Below, piece by piece: positions 35,339 through 44,501 of a DNA stretch of 64,000 nucleotides (positions are counted from its first letter, which is position 1; each line of letters starts with the position of its first letter). A program made the translations under genes and the position numbers. The stretch is from Streptomyces gilvus (GTDB lineage: Bacteria; Actinomycetota; Actinomycetes; Streptomycetales; Streptomycetaceae): NCBI RefSeq assembly GCF_022513565.1, contig NZ_JAKWBE010000015.1, positions 62,001-126,000 on the forward strand, given 5' to 3'. The notes under the pieces are model-generated. The model was given only the letters and a program-made list of their open reading frames with translations, ran no database searches and had not been told where the DNA came from.

Positions 35339-36145
35339 ATGGCCGCTCAGCGCTCCCGACCGGAGGTCTCCGCCTGGCGCCCCCGGGTGCGGGGCGTGGT
35401 GGAGGTCTTCCACGCGCACTTCACCGAGTACGCCTACCCCATGCACGTCCATGAGGCGTGGACGCTGCTCATCGTGGACGACGGGGCCGTACGGTACGAC
35501 CTCGACCGGCACGAGCACGGCACCCCGCACGACACGGTCACCCTGCTGCCGCCGCACGTCCCGCACAACGGCTCACCGGCCACCCCGCACGGCTTCCGCA
35601 AGCGGGTCGTCTACCTCGACGACACCCGGCTCGGCGACGACCTCATCGGGGCCGCCGTCGACGGCCCCGACCTGCGCGATCCGACGCTGCGCCGGCGGGT
35701 CGGGCAGCTGCACACCGCGCTCGGGCGGCCGGGCGAGGAGCTGGAGGCCGAGAGCCGGCTGACGCTGATCGGCGACCGGCTGCGGGACCTGCTGCGGCCG
35801 GGACAGGGGACTCGGCCCGCGCGGCCCGACCCCGTCCTCGCCCGCCGGCTGCGGGAACTCCTCGACGAGCACGTCGTCGACGGGCTCGGCCTGGACGCCG
35901 CCGCGGAGCTCCTGCACGCCCATCCCGCCCATCTGGTACGGGCGTTCAGCACCGCGTACGGCATCGCCCCGCACCAGTACCTCACCTCCCGCCGTGTCGA
36001 CCGGGCCCGCCGCCTCCTGCTGGACGGGCGGGCGCCGGGCGAGGTGGCGGCGGCGACGGGATTCTTCGACCAGTCCCATCTCACGCGCCACTTCCGGAAG
36101 TTGGTGGGGGTGCCGCCGGGGCGCTACCGGATCGCCGCGCGCTGA
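35339..36145 (+). CDS. AraC-family transcriptional regulator
   Basis: 268 residues from ATG 35339. The N-terminal cupin-like AraC-binding domain contains HVHEAWTLLIVDDGAVRYDL and LLPPHVPHNGSP. The C-terminal HTH pair reads LDAAAELLHAHPAHLVRAFS, GIAPHQYLTSRRVDRARRLL and VAAATGFFDQSHLTRHFRKL, complete with the GxxPxxY signature. It likely activates or represses the divergent DUF2000 gene. Its last 22 bases overlap the convergent secreted beta-helix gene. Confidence 0.93.
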   Translation: MAAQRSRPEVSAWRPRVRGVVEVFHAHFTEYAYPMHVHEAWTLLIVDDGAVRYDLDRHEHGTPHDTVTLLPPHVPHNGSPATPHGFRKRVVYLDDTRLGDDLIGAAVDGPDLRDPTLRRRVGQLHTALGRPGEELEAESRLTLIGDRLRDLLRPGQGTRPARPDPVLARRLRELLDEHVVDGLGLDAAAELLHAHPAHLVRAFSTAYGIAPHQYLTSRRVDRARRLLLDGRAPGEVAAATGFFDQSHLTRHFRKLVGVPPGRYRIAAR

Positions 36146-37800
36146 GCCTCGTGCAGGTTGCGCGGTCGTACGGTGTCGGTCGTGGGGTACAGCTCCAGCC
36201 GCGCGTGCAGATCGCCGGTGAAGTCGGGGACGTCGATCTGGTCGAACTCCGAGCACTCGTCGAGGCCGACGGTCGCGCTCCACGGGGCCAGACCGTCGAT
36301 CTTCACCAGGCCCGCCCGGTGGTTGGTGTCGCGGATGTTCCAGTGGGTGAAGCGGGCGCCGTACAGCGGACCGGCAATCGCGTCGCCGCCGTGGCGGCCG
36401 TTGTTGTTGACGGTGATGTCGGTGCGGACGTTGGCGAACGGCAGTCCGCGGTGGGAGTCGAAGGTGCCCATCTGCATGTCCCCGCGCGACCACACGTTGT
36501 ACGAGGACAGGCCCTCGACGTTGATGCCGTGCAGCTGGGTGTCGGACCGGGCCGGGACCGTGCGCTGCTCGATGGTGAAGTCCTCGATCAGGTTGTCGTG
36601 CGAGCCCTCACGGCAGAAGTACGGGTGGTGTTCGCCCCGGCCGCCCACGCGCGTGCGGCGCAGGGTGCAGGAGGAGGCGGCGACCAGGCCGAAGCCGTTG
36701 TCGACGTTGCGGACCGTCACGTCGTCCACCCAGCAGTCGTACGCGCATTGGAGGACGACGCCGTTGTAGCCCTTGTCGAGGAGGTGCGGGGACTGGGGGG
36801 TCTCCATCACGTCCAGGGTGAGGCCCTCGACGCCGGAGCCGGTCAACTCGCTTACGTGCGTGGTGAGTTGTGGGTTCCATTCGGGGCGCAGGTCCAGGGG
36901 CAGGGGGCGTTCGAGGGTGACTCTGCGGCCTCGGACGCGGGCGATGCGGACCGGCCACTCGTAGGGGACGTAGGAGAGGAGCTTGGTCTTGTCCTCCCAG
37001 TAGTACGCCGCCGGGCCGGGGCCGCCGCCCGACATGTGCTGGAGCAGGGTGTGGGTGGCGTCGTCGGCGATGCGCAGGAGGACCAGGGCGCCGGGGCGGA
37101 GGTGGTTGGGGTCGGCGACGGTGACCGTCCAGTCGCCCTGGCGGGCGGGTTCGACGGGGGTCAGGGTGCGCCACTCGTCCCGTTTGTTGCCGGTCCAGCC
37201 CTCGAAGGGCCAGGCCTGGGCCCTGATCGCGGCCACCAGGGAGTCCCAACGGGCCTTGGGCGCCAGCCAGATGAGGCCGCCCGCCCAGGACCAGGCCGAC
37301 TTGGTGCCGCCGTAGCGGGAGCCGTACACGCCGATCAGTTCGGTGAGGTTCTTGGTGACGTGGAGGGTGGTGCGGGCGCTTCCGGCGCCGCGCAGCACGA
37401 CGTTGTCGTAGCCGATCTGGATCAGGCCGTCGATGCGGAAGGTGCCGGGTGGGATGGAGACCGTGCCACCGCCGGCCCGTCCGGCGGCGGCGATGGCACG
37501 GTTGATCGCGGGGGCGCAGTCGGTCGTGCCGTCCGCCACGGCTCCGTAGCGGCGCACGTCGACGACGGCGGGGCGGCGGGGGAAGCGCTCCGCCCCGCCT
37601 CGGTAGCCGGCCCTTCCGATGTAGGGGATCTGGGGGTGCGTGAAGGGGGTTCGGACGAACTCCCGCCAGAGGGCGGGGACTTGGCCGGCTGTTGACCGGG
37701 GCGCGGCGAGCGCCGGTGTGGTGGTGATCGCGGCTGCCGCCACCGCCGTGGTTCCGGCCAGCAGGCTCCGTCTGGTCATGCCGTGGTGCGCGGTGCTCAT
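36124..37800 (-). CDS. Tat-secreted right-handed beta-helix (pectate-lyase-like) protein
   Basis: 558 residues from ATG 37800 (GGAAGGA eight bases upstream). It has a twin-arginine signal MTRRSLLAGTTAV, cleaved after ALA about residue 33. VVDVRRYGAVADGTTDCAPA and the following IPPGTFRIDGLIQIG are the classic start of a pectate_lyase_3/beta-helix fold. Later repeats (ITVNNNGRHGGDAI and FTHWNIRDTNHR) fit coils of the helix and a DUF4955-like C-terminal part. It is predicted to act on plant or microbial polysaccharide outside the cell; lyase versus hydrolase cannot be told. It is convergent with araC. Confidence 0.82.
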   Translation of the reverse strand: MSTAHHGMTRRSLLAGTTAVAAAAITTTPALAAPRSTAGQVPALWREFVRTPFTHPQIPYIGRAGYRGGAERFPRRPAVVDVRRYGAVADGTTDCAPAINRAIAAAGRAGGGTVSIPPGTFRIDGLIQIGYDNVVLRGAGSARTTLHVTKNLTELIGVYGSRYGGTKSAWSWAGGLIWLAPKARWDSLVAAIRAQAWPFEGWTGNKRDEWRTLTPVEPARQGDWTVTVADPNHLRPGALVLLRIADDATHTLLQHMSGGGPGPAAYYWEDKTKLLSYVPYEWPVRIARVRGRRVTLERPLPLDLRPEWNPQLTTHVSELTGSGVEGLTLDVMETPQSPHLLDKGYNGVVLQCAYDCWVDDVTVRNVDNGFGLVAASSCTLRRTRVGGRGEHHPYFCREGSHDNLIEDFTIEQRTVPARSDTQLHGINVEGLSSYNVWSRGDMQMGTFDSHRGLPFANVRTDITVNNNGRHGGDAIAGPLYGARFTHWNIRDTNHRAGLVKIDGLAPWSATVGLDECSEFDQIDVPDFTGDLHARLELYPTTDTVRPRNLHEAQRAAIR

Positions 37801-37952
37801 TCCGTACGTCCTTCCATGCGGCTCTTCATGGATGTGAACGACGTTCAGATCTGCGTCGGCCGTGAGCATGCCACGGCGATCCCTTGCCGGGAAGGGGGCG
37901 CGCAGAGGTTGCTCAGAGGTGGATTAGGGGTTTCTCAGGTACGGACCTGAAT

Positions 37953-38453
37953 TCAGTCAGCGGGGCGCTGGGTCAGGTGGGTGAACGCGTCGAGATTGCG
38001 CGTCGATTCGCCCCGGGACACCCGCCAGGCGTACTCCTTGCGGATCGCCGAGGCGAAACCCAGCTCCAGGAGCGTGTTGAAGCTGCCGTCCGCCGCTTCC
38101 AGGATCTGGCCGAGCAGACGGTCGATCTCCTCCGGGGTGACCGCGGAGAGGGGGAGTTTCGCGGTGACGTAGACGTCGCCGAGGTGGTCCACCGCGTAAC
38201 TCACGCCGTAGAGCTTGAGGTTGCGTTCCAGGAGCCAGCGGTGGACGCCGGGCTCGTTCTCGTCGGGGTGGCGGATGACGAAGGCGTTGACGGAGAGGGA
38301 GTGACGGCCGACGAGGAGGGAGACCGTCGTCTTCAGCTTGCGGGTGCCGGGGAGTTGCGCCACGTAGTTGCCGGGGGCGGGGCTCTCCCACTCGACCTCG
38401 GCGTCCTTCAGCGCGTCCTCGACGACCTGCGCCACCCTCGCTTCGTCAGCCAT
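37953..38453 (-). CDS. YbjN-domain protein
   Basis: 166 residues. It has the YbjN/type III chaperone-like fold signature, with TVSLLVGRHSLSVNAFVIRH and VHRWLLERNLKLYGVSYAVD. It probably acts as a small chaperone- or regulator-like protein. It overlaps the end of mshA by eight bases, so it is translationally coupled to mycothiol synthesis; this order is common in Streptomyces. Confidence 0.85.
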   Translation of the reverse strand: MADEARVAQVVEDALKDAEVEWESPAPGNYVAQLPGTRKLKTTVSLLVGRHSLSVNAFVIRHPDENEPGVHRWLLERNLKLYGVSYAVDHLGDVYVTAKLPLSAVTPEEIDRLLGQILEAADGSFNTLLELGFASAIRKEYAWRVSRGESTRNLDAFTHLTQRPAD

Positions 38454-39783
38454 GCTGCGAGCGTACGCGACGGCGGTGCGCCTGCATCGCGGCCGTGTAG
38501 ACGTCCGCAGTGGCGGCAGCCGCGGTGTCCCAGCCGAAGCTCTGCGCGTGCGCGGCCGCCGCCGCGCCCAGGCGGGGGGTGAGGGTGGGGTCGTCGGCGA
38601 AGGAGCGGAGTACGCGGGCGTAGTCGGTGGGGTTGTGGCCTCGGACCAGGAAACCGGTCTCCTCGTTTCGGACGGCCACCGGGAGGCCGCCCACCGCTGC
38701 CGCGAGGACCGGGGTGCCGGCCGCCTGTGCCTCTATGGCCACCAGGCCGAAGGACTCGCTGTACGACGGCATGACCAGGACGGACGCGGCCCTGAACCAG
38801 TCCGCCAGCTGCTCCTGGCCGACGGGCGGGCGGAACCGTACGACGTCCGCGATGCCCAGGCGGGCGGCGAGCTTCTGCAGGCCCTCCGGCTTGGCGAGGC
38901 CGCTGCCGCTGGGGCCGCCGACCACGGGGACGACGATGCGGGAGCGGAGGTCGGGGCGCTCGTCGAGGAGCGCCGCCACCGCGCGGAGGAGGATGTCCGG
39001 GGCCTTGAGGGGCTGGATGCGGCCGGCGAAGAGCGGGATCAGGGCGTCCTGGGGGAGGTCGAGGCGGGCCCGGGCCGCGGCTCGGCCGTCCGCGGGGCGG
39101 AAGCGGTCGAGGTTGACGCCGGGGTGGACCGCCGCGACCTTGGCGGGGTCGGCGCTGTAGTGGTCGATCAGCTCGGTCGCCTCTTCGGCGGTGTTCGCGA
39201 TGAGGCGGTCGGCCGCGTCCACGATCTGGGTCTCGCCGATGACCCTGGCCGCGGGTTCGGGGGTGTCGCCTTCGGCGAGGTTGGCGTTCTTGACCTTGGC
39301 CATGGTGTGCATGGCGTGCACGAGGGGGACGCCCCAGCGCTGGGCCGCGAGCCAGCCGACGTGGCCGGAGAGCCAGTAGTGGGAGTGGACGAGGTCGTAG
39401 TGGCCGGGGCGGTGGCCGGCCCATGCCTGCATCACGCCGTGGGTGAAGGCGCAGAGCTGGGCGGGGAGGTCCTCCTTGGCCAGGCCCTCGTAGGGGCCGG
39501 CGTCGACGTGGCGGACCAGGACGCCGGGGGCCAGCTCGACGGTGGGGGGGAGGGCGGCGGCGGTGGCTCGGGTGAAGATCTCCACCTCGATGTTGATGGC
39601 CGCGAGACGCTGGGCGAGTTCGACGATGTAGACGTTCATGCCGCCCGCGTCGCCGGTGCCGGGCTGGTGGAGTGGGGAGGTGTGGACCGAGAGCATGGCT
39701 ACGCGGCGGGGGCGGCGGTGGAGCCTCAGGCGTGTGGGCGGGGCCGGGGAGCGTCGCCCGAGCCTGCTGACGTACTGGCTCAC
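38446..39783 (-). CDS. mshA: D-inositol-3-phosphate glycosyltransferase (mycothiol synthesis)
   Basis: 445 residues from GTG 39783, chosen for AAGGAGG eight bases upstream. GT-B fold: the N-terminal HTSPLHQPGTGDAGGMNVYI holds the inositol-phosphate pocket and the donor-binding C-terminal half carries PSYSESFGLVAIEAQAAGTP (E7-type motif) and FAGRIQPLKAPDILLRAV. It transfers GlcNAc from UDP-GlcNAc to inositol phosphate, the first committed step of mycothiol, the main thiol of actinomycetes. It is the upstream gene of the mshA-ybjN pair. Confidence 0.95.
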   Translation of the reverse strand: MSQYVSRLGRRSPAPPTRLRLHRRPRRVAMLSVHTSPLHQPGTGDAGGMNVYIVELAQRLAAINIEVEIFTRATAAALPPTVELAPGVLVRHVDAGPYEGLAKEDLPAQLCAFTHGVMQAWAGHRPGHYDLVHSHYWLSGHVGWLAAQRWGVPLVHAMHTMAKVKNANLAEGDTPEPAARVIGETQIVDAADRLIANTAEEATELIDHYSADPAKVAAVHPGVNLDRFRPADGRAAARARLDLPQDALIPLFAGRIQPLKAPDILLRAVAALLDERPDLRSRIVVPVVGGPSGSGLAKPEGLQKLAARLGIADVVRFRPPVGQEQLADWFRAASVLVMPSYSESFGLVAIEAQAAGTPVLAAAVGGLPVAVRNEETGFLVRGHNPTDYARVLRSFADDPTLTPRLGAAAAAHAQSFGWDTAAAATADVYTAAMQAHRRRVRSQHG

Positions 39784-40376
39784 TTGGCGGTCCTCCTTGC
39801 AGCGGGCATGCCTTGGTGGAGGGTGGGTGAACCCCTCCAAGGGGGTGCAACAGCGGAGGGGCGGGTTCCCATTCCTGGGGGTGCGGATTTTGCCTGGGTA
39901 TTACCGGGGGTCGCTCAACCGTTCGGGTGGTCGGTGCTGGTGCCTGCGGCGGGCTGCGGGGGTTGGGTGGGGGCGAGCGCCTGCGGCGGCCTGCGGGGGT
40001 CGGGAGGGGGCGAGTGCCCGCGGCGGCCTGCGCGGGCCGGGAGGGGGCGAGTGCCCGCGGCGGCCTGCGCGGGCCGGGAGGGGGCGAGTGCCCGCGGCGG
40101 CCTGCGCCGGTCGGGAGGGGGCGAGTGCCCGCGGCGGCCTGCGCCGGTCGGGAGGGGGCGAGTGCCCGCGGCGGCCTGCGGGGGTTGAGTGGGGGCTTGC
40201 GTTGCGCACTGCTCGCCGTTGGGGGTCAGTGCCGCGCCGGGGGGGTGTCCGTCCCCGGTCGGGCGGTGCCGTTCGTTGGGCGGTGCGCGGTGTCGGACGC
40301 CCGACGCCGCGGGCGGACACCCCCTCCCACGTCCCCTTCTCGCCGTTGCGCCGGTGCGGGCGCATACCCTCTCGGT
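39784..40376. repeat. Seven tandem 37-nt repeats within a gene-free spacer
   Basis: From 39940 to about 40198 a 37-base unit, anchored on GTGCCCGCGGCGGCCTGCG, occurs at 39940, 39977, 40014, 40051, 40088, 40125 and 40162. The central copies are almost identical. Units 3 and 4 contain the inverted repeat CCCGCG-N8-CGCGGG. The tract has no spacers, so it is not CRISPR. Frames through it are open in all phases because 37 is one more than a multiple of three. The remainder of the spacer has no gene; the right end bears the methyltransferase promoter. Confidence 0.92.
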
Positions 40377-41171
40377 ATGAGCAGCCGCGCCGCCGTGTCC
40401 CGTCCTGTGGGCAGCGTCACTCGCGGGACCACGAATCCCAATCGGCTGCGGCGAATGGATCGGTGGATCGCCCATGTGGTGGGGGGCGAGCTGCGGCGGG
40501 TGGGGGATCCCGTCGCGGTTGACCTTGGGTACGGGGCCTCGCCGTGGACCGCTGTGGAGTTGCTGGAGCGGCTGCGGGGCGTTGCGCCGGGTGTGCGGGT
40601 GGTGGGGGTCGAGATCGAGCCGGCTCGCGTGGCGGCTGCCAAGCCGTATGAGCGGGACGGGCTCGTGTTTGTGCATGGCGGGTTTGAGATTCCGGTGAGT
40701 GGGCGGGTTTCGCTGATTCGTGCCGCCAACGTGTTGCGGCAGTACGACGAGGAAGAGGTGGCCGGCGTCTGGGAGCGGTTGCGCGGGCGGCTTGCTCCCG
40801 GGGGGCTGCTTGTCGAGGGGACCTGTGACGAGGTGGGGCGGCGGCATGTGTGGGTCGCTCTGGGGGTGGAGGGGCCGCGGACCGTCACCTTTGCGGCCCA
40901 TCTGGGGTCGTTGGAGCGTCCGTCCGAGCTGGCGGCGCGGTTGCCGAAGGTTCTCATCCATCGCAATGTGCCGGGACAGGCGGTTTTTGAGTTTTTGCGG
41001 GACTTCGATCGTGCGTGGGCTACCGCCGCTCCTCTGGCTTCTTATGGCGCTCGGCAGCGGTGGATTCAGGCGGTGCGGTATCTGGCCGGTGACTGGCCGC
41101 TCGTGGATGGGGTCGGGCGGTGGCGGCAGGGTGAAGTGACGGTGGAGTGGGGGGCGTTGGCTCCGCGCTGA
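40377..41171 (+). CDS. Class I SAM-dependent methyltransferase-like protein
   Basis: 264 residues. Motif I is present as VAVDLGYGASPWTAVELLER (47-66), with the acidic strand-2 end VVGVEIEP and a motif VSLIRAANVLRQYDEEE for strand 4. After LRGRLAPGGLLVEG the fold continues to the C-terminus. The target is unknown. TACCCT lies seven bases before the ATG, so the mRNA is likely leaderless. The base composition is a little lower in GC than its neighbours. Confidence 0.78.
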   Translation: MSSRAAVSRPVGSVTRGTTNPNRLRRMDRWIAHVVGGELRRVGDPVAVDLGYGASPWTAVELLERLRGVAPGVRVVGVEIEPARVAAAKPYERDGLVFVHGGFEIPVSGRVSLIRAANVLRQYDEEEVAGVWERLRGRLAPGGLLVEGTCDEVGRRHVWVALGVEGPRTVTFAAHLGSLERPSELAARLPKVLIHRNVPGQAVFEFLRDFDRAWATAAPLASYGARQRWIQAVRYLAGDWPLVDGVGRWRQGEVTVEWGALAPR

Positions 41172-41315
41172 ACCGGGGGGAACGATCTGTGGGGGTGGTT
41201 CGTCACAGGGGCGGGGAGATCGTCGGGAGCCTGGGTCTGTCGTTTTGTGCTTGATCGTGGCACGATCCTCCAGGCTCGTATGTTACTGACGGTAAATCAG
41301 GTGGGGGGAAGCGGT

Positions 41316-42368
41316 ATGGGTGCGGCCAAGCGTCGGTTGCTGGCCACGGCCGTGGCGTGTGTGGTTGCCGTACTGGCCGTACCGGGGGTCGCGTTCGCCA
41401 GTCCGGAGCCGACGCCTTCGGTCTCCGCGCCGGGCAAGGACCTTGAGGCCGTCCGGGAGCAGCTCGATGGGCTGTACCACGACGCCGCCGTTGCCACGGA
41501 CTCCTACAACGCCGCCGAGGAGCGGGCGCGGAAGCAGTCCGCCGCGATCGTCGATCTGGCGAAGAAGATCGTCGAAGGGCAGAAGAAGCTCGACGAGTTG
41601 AAGAAGCGGGCGGGGGCCGCGGCTGCCGCGCAGTACCGGAGCGGGGGACTGCCCGACGAGGCGCAGTTGCTGCTCAGCGACAATCCGCAGCAGTTCCTGG
41701 ACGGGGCCGGGCGGGTGCTGCAGGGCGAGCGGGCGGCCAAGGGGCTCATCGGCGAACTGACCCGTACACAGGAGGACTTGCAGCAGTACGCGACGGACGC
41801 CTCCGCTCAGTGGCAGAAGCTGGAGGCCGACAGGAAGGCCAAGGAGTCCGCCCGCAAGCAGATCAAGAAGCAGATCGCGGCCGCCGAGAAGCTCGAGTCC
41901 CGGCTGGAGGAGAAGGAGAAGGAGCGGCTCGCCGAGTTGGAGCGGGAAGCCGCCTACAAGGCGCAGAGCGCCTGGCTCGGCACCGGGGTGTTGGACGAGA
42001 TCAAGGGGTCCGCTTCCGAGGCGGGGAAGAAGGCCGTCGCCTTCGCCACCCAGCAGATCGGGAAGCCCTATGAGTGGGGCGCCGAGGGGCCCAAGTCGTA
42101 CGACTGCTCGGGGCTCACGTCGCAGGCCTGGCTGGATGCCGGGCATCCCATTCCGCGGACCTCGCAGGAGCAGTGGAAGCAGCTCAAGCACGTGGACATC
42201 AAGGACATGCGTCCGGGGGATCTGATCATTTACTTCGACGACGCCAGTCATGTCGCCCTGTACATAGGTGACGGGACCATCGTGCACGCCCCGCGGCCGG
42301 GGCGGACGGTGACGATCGCGGGGGCCGGGTCCATGCCGATCCTGGGCGTGGTGCGGCCGGACGCCTGA
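41316..42368 (+). CDS. Secreted NlpC/P60 peptidoglycan endopeptidase with coiled-coil N-terminus
   Basis: 350 residues from ATG 41316 (GGGGGGAAG upstream). It has a signal peptide to about residue 33 (LAVPGVAFA before SPEP). Two long coiled-coil segments (about 45-115 and 145-225) resemble those of RipA/PcsB-like hydrolases that respond to FtsEX. The C-terminal NlpC/P60 domain has Cys264 in SYDCSGLTSQAW, His312 in ASHVALYIG and His324 in VHAPRPG. It cleaves stem peptides in the wall. It is a single gene; no riboswitch-like leader was detected in the ~145 bases upstream. Confidence 0.93.
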   Translation: MGAAKRRLLATAVACVVAVLAVPGVAFASPEPTPSVSAPGKDLEAVREQLDGLYHDAAVATDSYNAAEERARKQSAAIVDLAKKIVEGQKKLDELKKRAGAAAAAQYRSGGLPDEAQLLLSDNPQQFLDGAGRVLQGERAAKGLIGELTRTQEDLQQYATDASAQWQKLEADRKAKESARKQIKKQIAAAEKLESRLEEKEKERLAELEREAAYKAQSAWLGTGVLDEIKGSASEAGKKAVAFATQQIGKPYEWGAEGPKSYDCSGLTSQAWLDAGHPIPRTSQEQWKQLKHVDIKDMRPGDLIIYFDDASHVALYIGDGTIVHAPRPGRTVTIAGAGSMPILGVVRPDA

Positions 42369-42619
42369 GACCGCGGTCACGTGACACAGGGCACCCCGGG
42401 TCGGTTTCAAACCCCCAGCGGACGTGACCTTCGTCATTCCGCCTGGTGGGGTGTGCTGTCCAACTGCGGTACGGAACGCGGCATATGACGGTGGCCGGTG
42501 TACGGGCGACGTGGCTCACACCATTCCGCTCAGCCGCCGACTACCGCTATGGTCCCCGTCGGTGGATCGAGGTCCCTCGCCCCACCGCGCCCTCGGGGGG
42601 AGGGAAGGAAGTCAGGACG

Positions 42620-43915
42620 ATGCCCGTACCCATACCGCGGCAGCGAGCGATCCCGGCCGCGGAGAGCGGTCGGGCGCAGGCCGCGCCCCACGGCGGTCCC
42701 TCCACGCACCGGTCCCCGCACAAGGAAGCCACGGTCGACAACAACGCCACCACCCACCTCACGCTGCTGCTGATCGAGAACGATCCCGGCGGCTCCGCTG
42801 TCGTGCCCGAACCGCAGGACCCGGCCGACAAGCCGATCCGCGTCCGCCACGCCCGCAACCTCACCGAGGCGGAGCGGCTGCTGACCGACGACGTCCACTG
42901 CATCCTGCTGGACCTCGCGCTGCCGGGGCGTGGCGACGACGAGGACGAACTCGCCGTGCTCAAGCACGTGCTGCGCCTCGCCCCCCGGCACGCCGTGCTG
43001 GCCCTGGCCCCGTCCGGTGACGCCGAGCGCGGCGCGGAGGCCGTGCGGGTGGGCGCCCAGGACTATCTCTTCCGGGACGAGCTGGACGGGCGGCTGCTGA
43101 GCCGGGCGGTGCGGTACGCCGTGGAGCGGAAACGTTCCGACACGGCCGAGCGGCGGCTGGCCGAGGGGCGGGTACGGGCGCAGGAGAACCGGCGCCTGGA
43201 GCGCGGGCTGCTGCCGACCCCGCTGCTGGAGGGTTCGTCGCTGCGGTTCGCCGCGCGCTACCGGCCCGGGCGCTCGCGCGCGCTGCTCGGCGGGGACTTC
43301 TACGACGTCGTACGGACCCCGGACGGGACCGTGCACGCCATGATCGGTGACGTCTGCGGGCACGGCCCCGACGAGGCCGCGCTCGGGGTGGAACTGCGGA
43401 TCGCCTGGCGCGCGCTGACGCTCGCGGGGCTGAGCGGGGACCAGTTGCTGAACACGCTCCAGCAAGTGCTCGAACACGAGCGGTCCGACGACGAGATCTT
43501 CGCGACCCTGTGCACGGTGGACATCGCCCCGGACGGGCGGCGGGCCGGGCTGTGTCTCGCCGGGCACCCCTCGCCGCTGGTCGCCCGGCCGGGACGGGCT
43601 CCGAAGCTGCTGCCGTACGACAACAACGGGCCGGCTCTCGGTCTGCTGCCCGGGGCCCGGTGGCCGCGGATGCAGGTGGAGCTGGGGCCGGAGTGGAGCC
43701 TGATGCTCTACACCGACGGGCTCATCGAGGGGCATGTCGGTCAGGGGCGGGAGCGGCTCGGGCAGGACGGCATGGTGGAGATCGTGCGCCGGCTGCTCGC
43801 CGAGGGACTGGGCGGCGAGGAGCTGTTGCGGGCCGCGGTGAACGAGGTGCGCGAGCTCAACGGGGGCGAGCTGACGGACGACGTCGCGGTGCTGCTGCTG
43901 GACCGGGAGGGCTGA
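42620..43915 (+). CDS. PP2C/SpoIIE-type phosphatase with receiver-like N-terminus
   Basis: 431 residues from ATG 42620 (AGGAAG upstream). Residues ~46-145 resemble a response-regulator receiver: LLLIENDPGG as the acidic pocket, CILLDLALPG with the candidate phospho-Asp, and a later GAQDYLFRDELDG. A coiled linker (about 150-200) leads to the PPM phosphatase domain: LLGGDFYDVV, MIGDVCGHGPDEAA, LCLAGHPSPLV, YTDGLIE and LTDDVAVLLL. It is of the RsbU/RssB-like group that dephosphorylates anti-sigma antagonists in partner-switching. Its kinase and target are not adjacent, so the pathway is open. Confidence 0.92.
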   Translation: MPVPIPRQRAIPAAESGRAQAAPHGGPSTHRSPHKEATVDNNATTHLTLLLIENDPGGSAVVPEPQDPADKPIRVRHARNLTEAERLLTDDVHCILLDLALPGRGDDEDELAVLKHVLRLAPRHAVLALAPSGDAERGAEAVRVGAQDYLFRDELDGRLLSRAVRYAVERKRSDTAERRLAEGRVRAQENRRLERGLLPTPLLEGSSLRFAARYRPGRSRALLGGDFYDVVRTPDGTVHAMIGDVCGHGPDEAALGVELRIAWRALTLAGLSGDQLLNTLQQVLEHERSDDEIFATLCTVDIAPDGRRAGLCLAGHPSPLVARPGRAPKLLPYDNNGPALGLLPGARWPRMQVELGPEWSLMLYTDGLIEGHVGQGRERLGQDGMVEIVRRLLAEGLGGEELLRAAVNEVRELNGGELTDDVAVLLLDREG

Positions 43916-43918
43916 GCG

Positions 43919-44020
43919 CGGTCGCCGGACCCTTGATGGGCGCGGGCGCCGGGCCTCTGAGGGGCGCGGTCGCCGGGCCCCTGAGGGTTGTTGTCGTGCC
44001 CCTGAGGGGCGCGCTTGTCC
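43919..44020. repeat. Imperfect ~32-nt repeats after the phosphatase gene
   Basis: CGCCGGGCCCCTGAGGG-like units recur three to four times with variation (GGTCGCCGGACCCTTGATGG, then GGTCGCCGGGCCCCTGAGGG, then GTGCCCCTGAGGGGCGCG). The CCCCTGAGGGG element is self-complementary and could contribute to termination between convergent genes. Confidence 0.6.
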
Positions 44021-44031
44021 TCCGGGGAGTC

Positions 44032-44388
44032 TCAGCGGCCGCCGTTCCAGGGGCCGTAAGGGCCGTCGCTGCTGCTGCCGCCGCCCCTTCTGCGGCCGAA
44101 GCCACCACCCGAGACCTGCCTGAGGGCGGGGCGGACGTCCACGAAGAAGACGATGGAGGCGACCAGGCCGGCGAGCTGGAGGAAGAGCATCGGGATCAAC
44201 AGGTTCACCGCCACCGCGATACCCAGGATGATCAGCCAGAAGCCCTTGTTCTGCTTGTCGGCGGCGCGGTAGGCGTCGTCGCGGAAGAGGGCCGCCATGA
44301 GGAGCGCCACCACGGCGAGGACCAGCATGGCGAGGTAGAGCAGCCACATGAACCCTGCGAAGCCCGACATCAGCACAACGTCCACCAC
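44032..44388 (-). CDS. DUF2516-family membrane protein
   Basis: 118 residues with two to three hydrophobic helices (GFMWLLYLAMLVLAVVALLM; GFWLIILGIAVAVNLLIPM; LAGLVASIVFFVDVRPALRQ) and a Gly/Arg/Ser-rich tail, matching DUF2516. The role is not known. The start is GTG 44388 or ATG 44370; neither has a strong ribosome site. It lies downstream of the helical HbhA-like gene and the XRE regulator on the same strand, but a strong terminator separates it from them. Confidence 0.82.
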   Translation of the reverse strand: MVDVVLMSGFAGFMWLLYLAMLVLAVVALLMAALFRDDAYRAADKQNKGFWLIILGIAVAVNLLIPMLFLQLAGLVASIVFFVDVRPALRQVSGGGFGRRRGGGSSSDGPYGPWNGGR

Positions 44389-44447
44389 CCGAATCGGCTA
44401 GTCCTTACGCGGTCACCGTACCCGTTCAGGCGTTCCCGCTACACAGA

Positions 44448-44485
44448 GAACGGGCCGGGCACTCCAGGAGTGCCCGGCCTGTTCT
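44448..44485 (-). terminator. Intrinsic terminator after the HbhA-like gene
   Basis: A GC stem of eleven perfect pairs (GCCGGGCACTC / GAGTGCCCGGC, 3-base loop), extended by AAC/GTT-type pairs outside. It is placed directly after the stop codon of the 44502 gene on the minus strand. Confidence 0.87.
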
Positions 44486-44501
44486 TCGTCACCCGTTCGT
44501 G

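Noticed and set aside
33004..35454. 816-codon plus-strand frame
   Set aside because: Out-of-frame shadow of the MFS transporter running across several genes; Arg-rich and without domain signals.
39940..40198. Regular repeats that could suggest a CRISPR array
   Set aside because: The 37-nt units are directly adjacent with no spacers, and there are no cas genes.
41172..41315. Possible c-di-AMP riboswitch upstream of the NlpC/P60 gene
   Set aside because: The leader is too short (about 145 bases) and shows none of the conserved riboswitch core.
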